In this document: in pieces, positions 32,885-41,463 of the stretch
Layout of the letters: each line of letters opens with the position of its first letter
Position numbering within the stretch: the stretch's first letter is position 1
From: Nitrobium sp046350935
Lineage (GTDB): Bacteria; Nitrospirota; Thermodesulfovibrionia; Thermodesulfovibrionales; Dissulfurispiraceae
Length of the DNA stretch: 64,000 bases
Direction of reading: 5' to 3'
Assembly: GCA_046350935.1 (NCBI GenBank)
Contig: JAXLZK010000004.1
Location: 62,001-126,000 of the forward strand
Notes under the pieces: generated by a model
Databases searched by the model: none
Told to the model about the DNA's origin: nothing
Seen by the model: only the letters and a program-made list of their open reading frames with translations
Translations under genes and position numbers: made by a program

Positions 32885-33576
32885 TGCAGGGCTCCTCTCC
32901 TCTGCACCGCGTGGAGAACGGAATTGATCAGGAGCGAGATGCCCAGGAGGACAATGCCGAGGGCGAGGGCGAGCTCGAAGTTCCCCTTGTCCGTCTCCAG
33001 TGCGATGGTGGTGGTCATCACCCGCGTATATCCCGCAATGTTGCCGCCGACGATCATGATCGCCCCTACCTCCGCCATGACCCTGCCGAAGGCCGCGATG
33101 GCTCCGGCAAGGATGCCGTAGCGAGCTTCCTTTATTACGGTTGCCGCCACCTGTGAGGGCAGTGCTCCCAGGGATTCCGCAGCCTGCCTGATAAGGGGAT
33201 CTACGTTCACGATGGCCGCATGGCAGAGCGACGCCACGAGGGGAAAGGCGAGGAGCGCCTGCGCGATGACCATTGCCGAAGGAGTGTACAACAGCCCGAG
33301 ACGTCCGAGCGGTCCGCTGCGGGAAAGGAGGAGATAGAGGAAGAGACCCACCACCACCGGCGGCAGGCCCATGAAAGTGTTCAGGACGCTTACGATGCCG
33401 CTCCTGCCGGGAAACCTTCTCATGCCCAGCAGGACGGCCAGGGGGAGCCCTGCAAGCGAGGCAAGGACGAGCGCGGTGCCCGATATCCTGAGGGAGAGCA
33501 GGATGATCTCCCTCAGCGCGGGATCGAGGTGCACGATCAACGTAAAAGCGGTCCTGAAACTACCGATCAAAAACAT
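32881..33576 (-). CDS. tupB: Tungstate ABC transporter permease
   Basis: A 231-residue permease with five or six transmembrane helices and the cytoplasmic EAA loop (AAESLGALPSQVAATVIKEARYGI) that docks the ATPase; RVMAEVGAIMIVGGNIAGYTR is typical of TupB/ModB-like permeases. It overlaps tupC and follows tupA by 66 bp. Confidence 0.88.
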   Translation of the reverse strand: MFLIGSFRTAFTLIVHLDPALREIILLSLRISGTALVLASLAGLPLAVLLGMRRFPGRSGIVSVLNTFMGLPPVVVGLFLYLLLSRSGPLGRLGLLYTPSAMVIAQALLAFPLVASLCHAAIVNVDPLIRQAAESLGALPSQVAATVIKEARYGILAGAIAAFGRVMAEVGAIMIVGGNIAGYTRVMTTTIALETDKGNFELALALGIVLLGISLLINSVLHAVQRRGALQ

Positions 33577-33642
33577 GCTGGAGAGGAGGCCCTGCCGGGG
33601 GAAAAGAGGGCGGCACGAGCTCTCCCGTCCGGAGCTGTCCGG

Positions 33643-34458
33643 TCATTTCGCATTGGGAATGAAGAGGGCGTTTCCGTTTTTGTCCCTGAAAGAGGCGATG
33701 GCGTTCTGCCCCTCTTTCGAGACGAGCCAGTTGATGAACTCCATGGCTTCTTTGTACTTTGCCTGGGGGTGTTTCTCCGGGTTTACCGCCATGACGCCGT
33801 ACTGGTTGAAGAGGAGGGGGTCTCCTTCAAGCACGATGACCATATCGAGCGCATCCTTGTCCTTCGTGGCGAGCCAGGTGCCCCTGTCGGTAAGGGTGTA
33901 CGCCCTTTTCTCATTGGCGATCCTCTGGGTCTTCTCCATTCCCTGCCCCGCCTCCAGGTACCATTTCTGCCCTTTCGGCTCGATGCCCGCCTTTTTCCAG
34001 AGGGACAGCTCCTTTGTATGGGTGCCGGAGGCGTCTCCGCGCGAGACAAAGGGTGCGGAGCTTTCGGCGATCTTTTTCAGCGCCCCGTCGGCGGACTGCA
34101 TTCCCTTGACCTTTGCGGGGTCGGCGGCGGGGCCGATGAGCACGAAGTCGTTGTACATGACGTTGCGGCGGTTCACGAAGTAGCCTTCCTCCACCGCCTG
34201 CAGTTCCTGCTCCTTTGCGTGGACGAATGCCACGTCGGCATCCCCCCTCTTGCCCATTTCGATGGCGGCTCCGGTGCCGCGGGCGACGACCCTGACTTTG
34301 ATCCCCGTCTTCTTTTCGAATAAGGGAAGAAGATGGCCGAACAACCCCGAGTTCTCGGTGCTGGTGGTGGAGGCGCAGAGAAGGGTGCTTTCAGCGGCAG
34401 CGCTCCCGGCGAAGAAAAAGACAGCAATGAGCAGAGAGAGGAAAAGACGGCGCATCAT
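33643..34458 (-). CDS. tupA: Tungstate ABC transporter substrate-binding protein
   Basis: A 271-residue periplasmic binding protein with a cleavable signal peptide (LFLSLLIAVFFFAGSAAA). The mature N-terminus carries the TupA hallmark STTSTENSGL (the TTTS-like anion-binding loop), then GTGAAIEMGKRGDADV and FVSRGDASGTHTKE. TupA proteins bind tungstate far more tightly than molybdate. GGAG precedes the double ATG at 34458/34455. Divergent from the formate dehydrogenase gene, which probably uses the imported metal. Confidence 0.9.
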   Translation of the reverse strand: MMRRLFLSLLIAVFFFAGSAAAESTLLCASTTSTENSGLFGHLLPLFEKKTGIKVRVVARGTGAAIEMGKRGDADVAFVHAKEQELQAVEEGYFVNRRNVMYNDFVLIGPAADPAKVKGMQSADGALKKIAESSAPFVSRGDASGTHTKELSLWKKAGIEPKGQKWYLEAGQGMEKTQRIANEKRAYTLTDRGTWLATKDKDALDMVIVLEGDPLLFNQYGVMAVNPEKHPQAKYKEAMEFINWLVSKEGQNAIASFRDKNGNALFIPNAK

Positions 34459-34930
34459 GGTTTCTCCTTATTTTCGTTTTTTGTCTTTTTTGCTTGTTTC
34501 CGGTCTTTATGGCTCTCCTCTTTCAGGACCGGGGGAGCGGCGTCGGGCTAGAAGAGGTTTTCCCCGTGTTTCAGGCACCCGGCGATGAGCCGCTGCCGAT
34601 TCCTCTTACTCCTCCTTCGTTTACCATAAGTACTGTTTTTCATGGAAGTCAAATGTATTTGCTTCATTGAATTTATGAAAACGATTCATTAATTTACTAT
34701 AATGAAATTAATTCATTTGTGTTATTATTTTTTCGAGGTTGACTGCAGCGGTTTCCGTTTATTTATACTTAGGAAGTGTCTGTACACCCTACGGACCGTT
34801 AGGGTTCGCGATGTGTTTGTGCCCGCGCAAATGGGCTGCCCCTCCGGACCTTCTGGCCGGACCTTCCGGAAGATCCGGACGACCCCGGAAAACGGACCGC
34901 CGCATATACCATGAAAAGAGGATACCCGCG
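34459..34930. other. Divergent control region between tupA and fdhA
   Basis: A 472-bp region without a convincing gene. AT-rich from ~34600 to 34740 (putative divergent promoters and operator), then a GC-rich, hairpin-prone leader for fdhA: ACCCTACGG/CCGTTAGGGT (34787-34806) and repeated CCGGACCTT units (34853-34885) that can pair with GGAAGATCCGG. It does not match the Moco riboswitch consensus that I know. The fdhA frame is open upstream to 34739, but that extension is not conserved-looking. Confidence 0.5.
34684..34716. promoter_or_regulatory. Promoter -10 with flanking inverted repeat (operator candidate) for fdhA/tupA
   Basis: TATAAT (34698-34703) on the + strand overlaps ACTATA, i.e. 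TATAGT on the minus strand. It is framed by ATTAATTT (34688-34695) and AAATTAAT (34705-34712), an 8-bp perfect inverted repeat with a 9-bp centre, and by direct repeats ATTCAT (34684-34689, 34711-34716). No good -35 box is present, so an activator is likely. LysR or ModE-like proteins encoded nearby are candidates. Confidence 0.45.
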
Positions 34931-37621
34931 ATGGAAAAATCGGTGCTGATCACGATAAACGGCAAGGAGGTTTTCTGCGAAAAGGGCACAACCATTTTGG
35001 AGGCCTGCAGAAAAAACGGGGTCTATGTCCCCACCCTCTGCCATGACGAACGTCTTGATCCCTACGGCGGCTGCAGGCTCTGTCTCGTGGAAATAAAAGG
35101 CATGGCCAAACCGCTCTCCTCCTGCACGACCCCGGTTGAAGGCGGCATGGAGATCACGACCGAAAGCGAGAGGCTTACCGGGCTCAGAAGGACAATGCTC
35201 TCTCTTATCCTCTCGAACCACCCCAACGACTGCATGTGCTGCGAAGAAGCCGGGGATTGCTCACTGCAGGAGCTGGCGTACCGCTATAATGTCAGGCCGG
35301 GCGAGTTCGCCGGAGAGAGATGGGACCTGCCCGTACGGGAAGACAACCCGTTTATAACCTATGAGCCCGAAAAATGCATTCTCTGCGCGCGCTGCACGAG
35401 GATATGCAATGAAGTGGTCATGGCGGGGACGATCGACCTTACGGGGAGAGGCTTTCACTCCAGGCCTGATACCGCCTACGGCGTTCCGCGCTCCCTGAAA
35501 AACTGCGAATTCTGCGGACAGTGCGTCTCTACCTGCCCGACAGGGGCGCTGACGGACAGGAAGGGCAGGGGCAAGGGGCGCTCCTCAGGAATGAAAAAGG
35601 TGAAGACCACCTGCTCTTATTGCGGGACCGGATGCAACTTCTATCTGAATGTTAAGGACAACCAGGTAGTAAAAGTAACCTCGGACTACGGCGCTTCGGT
35701 GAACAAAGGCAACCTGTGCATTAAGGGACGGTACGGCTACGACTTTATTCACAGCCCCGAGAGGATCAAGACACCGCTCATCAAACGCGATGGCGTCTTC
35801 CACGAGGCGACCTGGGAGGAGGCGCTTGAGCTGACCGCGAAAAAATTCAACGAACTGATCGAAAAGTATGGACCCGAGAAGGTCGGGGGCTTTTCATCGT
35901 CCCGCTGCACGAACGAAGAAAACTATCTCCTTTCAAAGTGGGTGAGATGCGCAATCGGCTCCAATAACGTGGACAATTGCGCACGGGTCTGACACGCTCC
36001 GACAGTGGCCGGTCTGGCCACCAGCCTGGGAGCAGGAGCTGCCACGAATTCTCTGAGTCAGATGCCGGACATGGATACCCTCTTTCTTTTCGGGTCAAAT
36101 CCGACAGAGGCGCACCCTATCGTTTCCCTCTGGCTCAAGAAAGCGCTGCGCAACGGTGCGAAGCTCGTCGTCGGGGACCCGCGCAGGACATGGATGGCGA
36201 AGCGTGCGGACGTATGGCTGAACCTGAAGCCCGGCAGCAACATCGCCCTGATAAATGGCATCATTCGCGTGATACTGGAGAAGGGCTGGGAGAACAGGGA
36301 TTTCATCTCCAAAAGAACGGAAGGGCTCGAAGAACTGAAGACAAAGGTAGGGGAATACGACCTCGACCGGGTGGAGAAACTGACGGGGGTTGCACGAGAG
36401 AGGATCATTGAGGCGGCCCGTCTCTATTCACATGCAGGCAACGCCATGATCGTCTACGGACTTGGTGTTACCGAGCACCGGACAGGCACGGAAAACGCGA
36501 TGGCGATAGCCAACCTCGCGCTTGTCTGCGGCCAGATCGGGAGACCCTCCACGGGCATTATGGCGCTCAGGGGGCAGAACAATGTCCAGGGCGCTTCGGA
36601 CCTCGGCCCCCTTCCGGCGACGCTTCCGGGATACCAGTCAGTGGCCGATAGCAAAGCGCGTGAGAAATTCGAAAGAGCGTGGAACGTTACGATTAGCCCG
36701 AAGGCGGGGCTCAAATCGGTCGAGATGCTGGATGAATGCAGGAAGGGGAATTTCAAGGGACTGTTCATTCTCGGAGAGGACCCGGCTCAGACCGACCCGG
36801 ACCTCCACCATGTGCGGGAAGCCCTGGAGTCCGTCGAATTCCTTGTTGTCCAGGATATCTTTCCCACCGAGACGACACGTTTTGCGGACGTGATACTCCC
36901 CGGCGCGAGCTTTGCCGAAAAGGACGGCACGTTCACCAACGGGGAACGCCGGGTGCAACGCGTCAGAAAGGCGATAGAGCCGCTGGCGGGGATGGCCGAA
37001 TGGCAGGTCATCAGCAGGCTTTCAACGCTGATGGGATACCCGATGCAGTACGACCATCCTTCGGAAATAATGGAGGAGATCGCACGCCTTGTTCCGATCT
37101 ATGGAGGAATAAGCTACGGCCGCATCGAGAAGGAGGGCATTCAGTGGCCGTGTCCGACAAAGGACCATCCCGGGACGACGACCCTGTATACCGATCTGTT
37201 CTCAAGGCCTGGAGGACTGGCGAAATTCGTGGCTCTCGACCACACGGGGCCTGGAGAGGTGCCTGATGAGCTGTATCCGTTCGTGCTGATAACGGGAAGA
37301 ATCCGCGAGCATTACAACAACGGCTCGATGACGAGGCGGTCCTCCGGAATTGCGGAGATAGTGCCTGAAGAGCGTATCGAGATAAGCCCTGAGGACGCGG
37401 CGGCATTGAACGTGGCGGACGGAAATAGGGTGAAAGTCTCGTCAAGGAGAGGCGAGGTGACGGTGAGGGCCAAAGTCACGAAACGGTCCCAGGCCGGAAA
37501 CGTATTCATGACCTTTCATCACGGAGATGTGCTCACGAACCTCCTTACCTCCGAGCACAGGGATCCCGTAATGGGCACCCCCGAGTACAAGGTCTGTGCA
37601 GTAAGAATCGAAAAGGGGTAG
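34931..37621 (+). CDS. fdhA: Selenocysteine-containing formate dehydrogenase alpha subunit (multi-FeS, bis-MGD)
   Basis: An 896-residue Mo/W enzyme oxidising formate to CO2. It has an N-terminal [2Fe-2S] ferredoxin domain (C in PTLCHDERLDPYGGCRLC), a HPNDCMCCEEAGDC cluster segment, two [4Fe-4S] motifs (CILCARCTRIC, CEFCGQCVSTC), then the catalytic domain with CSYCGTGCNF and the bis-MGD binding folds to the C-terminus. An in-frame TGA at 35990-35992 falls at the metal-ligand position (NCARV-UGA-HAPTVAGL, residue 354), where homologs have selenocysteine, and a SECIS-like hairpin follows. Conceptual translation therefore reads through. No twin-arginine signal, so cytoplasmic. An NAD- or ferredoxin-linked partner is not adjacent. 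ATG 34931 follows AGAGG. Confidence 0.93.
35990..36022 (+). promoter_or_regulatory. Selenocysteine UGA codon and bacterial SECIS hairpin
   Basis: After TGA (35990-35992), GTGGCC (36005-36010) pairs perfectly with GGCCAC (36016-36021) around the loop GGTCT (36011-36015). The loop begins 18 nt after the UGA, the same distance and the same GGUCU loop as in E. coli fdhF, which SelB recognises. This supports read-through rather than termination. Confidence 0.88.
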
Positions 37622-37683
37622 GAGCTGAGCGAGCGCTGACCACGCCTGAATACCCGCTTCCCCCGGCCGGCACGCTCTCTTCA

Positions 37684-37712
37684 TTGACTCCGGGTGTCTG
37701 ACTCTTTAGAAT
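37684..37712 (+). promoter_or_regulatory. Promoter of the LysR gene, producing a near-leaderless mRNA
   Basis: TTGACT (37684-37689) and TAGAAT (37707-37712) are exactly 17 bp apart. The predicted +1 (37719-37720) coincides with the ATG at 37720, so the transcript would have no 5' leader. Confidence 0.6.
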
Positions 37713-37719
37713 AGGGCCT

Positions 37720-38625
37720 ATGGAAGATCACCGGCTGAAGGCCTTCTGCCTTATTGTAGAGAGCAGGAGCTTTTCGAAAGCAGCGGAAGCGAAGTTCATG
37801 ACCCAATCGGCAATGAGCCATCTTGTCAAGAGTCTTGAGGATGAGTTCGGGGTGAAGCTTTTCCATCGCCGGGGCAGAGAGGTCTGCCCCACTCCCGCCG
37901 GGCAGCTCCTGTACCGCCATGCCCGGCAACTCCTCGAGGGGTACAGGAAGATGGGCGGGGATTTGGACGACCTCACCGGCCGGGTGCAGGGCCCCCTGTC
38001 CATCGGGGCGACCGCTACTGCTGCAGCCTATCTTCTGCCCCAGGTTTTCTACGATTTCTCGAAGCAGTATGAAGGGGTAGTGCTCCAGGTGAAGGCGGAG
38101 AGCTCTGAAAAGGTTCTGTCGGACCTGCGTGAAGGCCGTAGTGAGGTGGGGGTTGTCGAGGGGAATGCAGCCGGCCTCCCTTTTCATAGCGTTGCGATTG
38201 CGGGGGATGAGATCGTCCCCATCGTCCCGGACGATCATCCCCTGGCCGGGAGTGGACCGGTATCGATCGCCGACCTTGCGTCCCATGCCCTGATCCTGCC
38301 CGAGGCGGGGTCCGCAGAGCGGGAGTTCCTCGACGATTTTTTCCGCAAGGCCGGGATACAGCCGGAAGAAATAACGGTGAGAATGACGGCGGGAAGTCCG
38401 GAGCTGGTCATTCAAATGGTTCAATCGGGGATCGGCATCTCCCTTCTGTCGAAGTGGTCGGTTTTCAGGGCGGTGAAGGAGGGGACGATCAGGGTGCTGC
38501 AGATGTCCGGCACGAAGCTGACCCGTGATTTCTGCATGATCAGCCTTGAGGAAGTGCCCGTCACGGCTGCGGCGCGCGCCTTCACGGCATTCGTCAGGGA
38601 GTACCGTTTCTTCATGCCTTTTTAG
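37720..38625 (+). CDS. LysR-family transcriptional regulator
   Basis: A 301-residue LTTR: N-terminal winged HTH (residues ~1-65, RSFSKAAEAKFMTQSAMSHLVKSLE) and a C-terminal effector-binding domain with two alpha/beta lobes. It lies 99 bp behind fdhA in the same direction, with its own promoter; it may control fdhA, tup or mod genes. The effector is unknown. No Shine-Dalgarno sequence is seen before the ATG, consistent with a leaderless message. Confidence 0.88.
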   Translation: MEDHRLKAFCLIVESRSFSKAAEAKFMTQSAMSHLVKSLEDEFGVKLFHRRGREVCPTPAGQLLYRHARQLLEGYRKMGGDLDDLTGRVQGPLSIGATATAAAYLLPQVFYDFSKQYEGVVLQVKAESSEKVLSDLREGRSEVGVVEGNAAGLPFHSVAIAGDEIVPIVPDDHPLAGSGPVSIADLASHALILPEAGSAEREFLDDFFRKAGIQPEEITVRMTAGSPELVIQMVQSGIGISLLSKWSVFRAVKEGTIRVLQMSGTKLTRDFCMISLEEVPVTAAARAFTAFVREYRFFMPF

Positions 38626-38722
38626 CAGGCTGCTCCCTGCAGGGCGCTGCGGCCTCTTCTCTCTCTTCTCTTCTCCCTCCCTCACACACGTCATACGCCT
38701 CCGCTTTTTTCACGGGGGAGTA

Positions 38723-38757
38723 TTGCCTTATCGTTATTCCCTTTGGTATATTACGAT
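38723..38757 (+). promoter_or_regulatory. ModE-box promoter of the ModE-like gene
   Basis: TTGCCT (38723-38728) and TATATT (38747-38752) are 18 bp apart. Overlapping them, CGTTAT (38732-38737) and ATTACG (38750-38755) form an inverted pair spaced by 12 bp, the same half-site and spacing as the E. coli ModE operator at modA (CGTTAT-N12-ATAACG), with one mismatch. Bound protein would cover the -10 box, i.e. repress. The ATG at 38759 lies at the predicted start point (leaderless). Confidence 0.65.
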
Positions 38758-38758
38758 C

Positions 38759-39133
38759 ATGAGAAAAAAAGGCCTCTCCCGCAACGACTCTCCTTCCCCT
38801 GAGTACCGTCTCCGGGGGCGCATTTGGGTGGAGGGGAAAGAGGGGACTTTCCTGGGCTTCGGGAGGATCGTGCTCCTCGAAAGGATACAGCAGTACGGCT
38901 CCATTACGGAGGCCGCGAAAACCATGAGCATGTCGTACCGCCACGCATGGGAGCTGGTGGACTCCATGAACCGGCAGGCGAAGGCGCCCCTTGTGGAAAC
39001 TGCTTCCGGGGGAAAGGGCGGCGGAGGGACGCGGCTTACCGAGGCGGGCGTCAAGGCGATTGAGTCCTTCCGGAGCTTCAACGAAAGATTCGACCGGTTC
39101 CTGCAGGAAGAGACGGATGCTTTTGACTTCTGA
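38759..39133 (+). CDS. ModE-like molybdate-responsive HTH regulator (DNA-binding domain only)
   Basis: A 124-residue LysR-type winged-helix protein of the ModE N-terminal family: the opening RGRIWVEGKEGTFLGFGRIVLLERIQ, then ITEAAKTMSMSYRHAWELVDSMN (HTH) and TRLTEAG at the wing. The C-terminal Mop domains that bind molybdate in E. coli ModE are absent, so the ligand sensor must be elsewhere or the protein responds otherwise. It precedes modABC by 51 bp and has a ModE-like box over its own promoter. No ribosome binding site; probable leaderless start. Confidence 0.82.
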   Translation: MRKKGLSRNDSPSPEYRLRGRIWVEGKEGTFLGFGRIVLLERIQQYGSITEAAKTMSMSYRHAWELVDSMNRQAKAPLVETASGGKGGGGTRLTEAGVKAIESFRSFNERFDRFLQEETDAFDF

Positions 39134-39184
39134 CGGGGAGCGCCGAAACCGGGAACAGGCGTCGGAAACAGATGAGAGACGATA

Positions 39185-39994
39185 ATGAACAAGCGGGAGA
39201 TGATAATGAAACAGAAAATTCTCTTTTTGTTGCTTGCCGTCATGGCGGCGCTGCTCTCGTACCAGAGCCGCGCCGCATCTGCCGAACCGGCCGGGGAGCT
39301 TGTCGTGTCGGCGGCGATCAGCCTCAAAAACGCCTTCGAGGAAATCGGGAGGACTTTCGAAGCGAGGAGCAAGACGCGGGTGCTCTTCAACTTCGGGGCG
39401 TCCGGCGATCTGGTGCGACAGATAGGGGCGGGCGCCCCGGTGGATGTTTTCGCCTCAGCCGCACAGAAGGACATGGATGAAATCGAGAAACAGGGGCTCA
39501 TCCTCCCCGGTTCGAGGGCGGATTTTGCGGCAAATACCGTGGTGCTCGTCGCCCCTGCCCGTGAAAAGAATCCCCCCCGGTCCTTCGGAGACCTCGGAGC
39601 GGAACGGGTGAAAAGGGTTGCGGTGGGCAATCCGAAGTCCGTTCCCGCCGGAAGATACGCAGAGGAGATTTTCACGTACTACAAAATCCGGTCCGCTGTC
39701 GGAAGCAAACTGGTGTATGCCGAGAACGTCCGTCAGGTGCTGGATTACGTTGCGCGGGGAGAGGCGGATGCGGGGGTAGTCTACTCCACCGATGCCGTTG
39801 CCCGAGCAAAGGAGATAGACATCGTTGCTGTCGCTCCCGAAGAGAGCCATACGCGCGTCGTCTATCCGCTCGCTGTGATAAAAGGGGCGCGCAATGAGAA
39901 AAAGGCGAGGGAGTTTCTTTCTCTTGTTCTGTCCCCCGAAGGGAAGAGGGTTCTCGAAAGGCACGGATTCAGGGCAGCGGGGCAGGGGGAGTAG
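39185..39994 (+). CDS. modA: Molybdate ABC transporter substrate-binding protein
   Basis: A 269-residue periplasmic binding protein with a signal peptide (ILFLLLAVMAALLSYQSRAASA). The mature part shows VVSAAISLKNAFEEIG, FNFGASGDLVRQI and GAPVDVFASA, the Ser/Ala residues that hold the oxyanion, plus DAGVVYSTDA near the C-terminus, all typical of ModA. In-frame ATGs at 39200 and 39206 are alternative starts; the last has GGGAG at a good distance. Confidence 0.92.
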   Translation: MNKREMIMKQKILFLLLAVMAALLSYQSRAASAEPAGELVVSAAISLKNAFEEIGRTFEARSKTRVLFNFGASGDLVRQIGAGAPVDVFASAAQKDMDEIEKQGLILPGSRADFAANTVVLVAPAREKNPPRSFGDLGAERVKRVAVGNPKSVPAGRYAEEIFTYYKIRSAVGSKLVYAENVRQVLDYVARGEADAGVVYSTDAVARAKEIDIVAVAPEESHTRVVYPLAVIKGARNEKKAREFLSLVLSPEGKRVLERHGFRAAGQGE

Positions 39995-40048
39995 CATACG
40001 GTATGCGGCAAAGCGGTGTGCCGGCGAACGGAGGGGGCAGGGAGGAAA

Positions 40049-40714
40049 ATGGATAGCTCGGTCTTTTTTTCCATGAGGCTTTCCCTCCAGGTGGCTTCTA
40101 CGGCCACTCTCCTTGTCGTGCTGGCGGGGACTTTCATCGCCTATTTCCTCGCCCGGAGGGACTTCAGGGGAAAAGAGCTGCTGGACGTCCTCTTTACCCT
40201 GCCCCTCGTCATGCCTCCCACGGTGACGGGCTACTATCTCATTGTCCTCTTCGGGAGGAGGGGGATCATCGGAGGCCCCCTTTTCGAGCTGACGGGATGG
40301 ACGGTCATGTTCACCTGGCAGGCCGCGGTGCTCGCTTCCTTCACGGTGGCGCTCCCCCTGATGATCAAGACGACCCGGGCCGCCATCGAATCGGTCGACA
40401 GGAACCTCATCAACGCTTCCTCTACGCTGGGGCATGCCGAAGCGGAGACCGCCTTCAAGGTCATCCTCCCCCTTGCAAAGAGGGGCATCATTGCGGGCAC
40501 GGTCCTCTCTTTCGCCCGTGCCATGGGTGAATTCGGCGCCACCCTGATGCTCGCGGGAAACATCCCCGGAAAGACCGACACCATGCCCCTCGCCCTGTAT
40601 TCCCTCGCGGGCAGCGGGGAATGGTCCGGCGCCCAGGGTATGGTGATCCTCCTCACCGCCCTGTCGGGGTTCTTCCTCTATCTGGCAAACCGGTATGCGA
40701 AGCGGGTGATCTGA
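40049..40714 (+). CDS. modB: Molybdate ABC transporter permease
   Basis: A 221-residue permease with about five helices; TLPLVMPPTVTGYYL near residue 48 and the EAA-loop ASSTLGHAEAETAFKVILPLAKRGI, followed by ARAMGEFGATLMLAGNIPG, are characteristic of ModB. GGAGG precedes the ATG. Its stop overlaps modC (TGATG). Confidence 0.93.
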   Translation: MDSSVFFSMRLSLQVASTATLLVVLAGTFIAYFLARRDFRGKELLDVLFTLPLVMPPTVTGYYLIVLFGRRGIIGGPLFELTGWTVMFTWQAAVLASFTVALPLMIKTTRAAIESVDRNLINASSTLGHAEAETAFKVILPLAKRGIIAGTVLSFARAMGEFGATLMLAGNIPGKTDTMPLALYSLAGSGEWSGAQGMVILLTALSGFFLYLANRYAKRVI

Positions 40715-41430
40715 TGGGGATATCCGTGAAAATACGGAAGAAGGTGAACGGCTTCCTCCTCGATGCGGAGTGGGCGATGGAGAACGAGCTTGCGGTCCTC
40801 TTCGGCTATTCCGGTGCCGGGAAATCTCTTACCCTGCAGATGATCGCGGGCTTGATGGAGCCCGATGAGGGGTTGGTGAGAATGAGAGGGGTCGTGGTGT
40901 TCGACAGCGCCCGGAGAATCAATATCCCGCCGCACCGGCGCTCTGTCGGCTACGTGTTCCAGGATTGCGCCCTGTTCCCCCATATGACGGTGCAGGCCAA
41001 TATCGCCTATGGATTGAACGGCTCGGGGAAGAGGGAACGTGAGGCGAAAGTACGGGAGATGCTCGAGAGGTTCCGGCTGGAGGGGCTCGAAGGGAAGTAC
41101 CCGGCGGAGCTCTCCGGAGGACAGAAGCAGAGAGTGGCCTTTGCCCGGAGCCTCATCCGCGGGCCGGAGGCGCTCCTTCTCGATGAGCCCTTCTCCGCCC
41201 TCGACAATCCCATCCGCCTCGAGATGCGGGCGCTCCTGAAGGAGGTGCGGCGAGAATTCGCCATCCCTGTGGTGCTGGTGACCCACGATCTGTCCGAAGC
41301 GTCCTCACTCGCCGATACGTTGATCATCTATGTCGCGGGCAGGGCGGCCCAGGCCGGGCCCCCCGAAGAGGTGTTCCGGAATCCCGCATCCGAAGAGGTG
41401 GAAAAGCTGGTGAAAGGATCTGTGCTATAA
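40714..41430 (+). CDS. modC: Molybdate ABC transporter ATP-binding protein (short form)
   Basis: A 238-residue ABC ATPase: Walker A GYSGAGKSLT near residue 31, Q-loop YVFQDCALFPHMTV, signature LSGGQKQRVAFARSL near 130, Walker B ALLLDEPFSALD and the switch His VTHDLSEA. Typical ModC proteins are ~350 residues with a C-terminal TOBE/Mop domain for molybdate trans-inhibition; that domain is missing. One-base overlap with modB. Confidence 0.9.
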   Translation: MGISVKIRKKVNGFLLDAEWAMENELAVLFGYSGAGKSLTLQMIAGLMEPDEGLVRMRGVVVFDSARRINIPPHRRSVGYVFQDCALFPHMTVQANIAYGLNGSGKREREAKVREMLERFRLEGLEGKYPAELSGGQKQRVAFARSLIRGPEALLLDEPFSALDNPIRLEMRALLKEVRREFAIPVVLVTHDLSEASSLADTLIIYVAGRAAQAGPPEEVFRNPASEEVEKLVKGSVL

Positions 41431-41463
41431 TTTTCGTACAATCTTTATCCAGGAGGCGCGGAA

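Noticed and set aside
34739..34930. N-terminal extension of the formate dehydrogenase frame
   Set aside because: The extension needs a TTG start without a ribosome binding site, is unlike homologs, and the ATG at 34931 has an AGAGG and gives a standard ferredoxin-domain start.
34740..34930. Molybdenum-cofactor riboswitch in the fdhA leader
   Set aside because: The conserved Moco-motif segments that I know are not visible; only unassigned hairpins are present.
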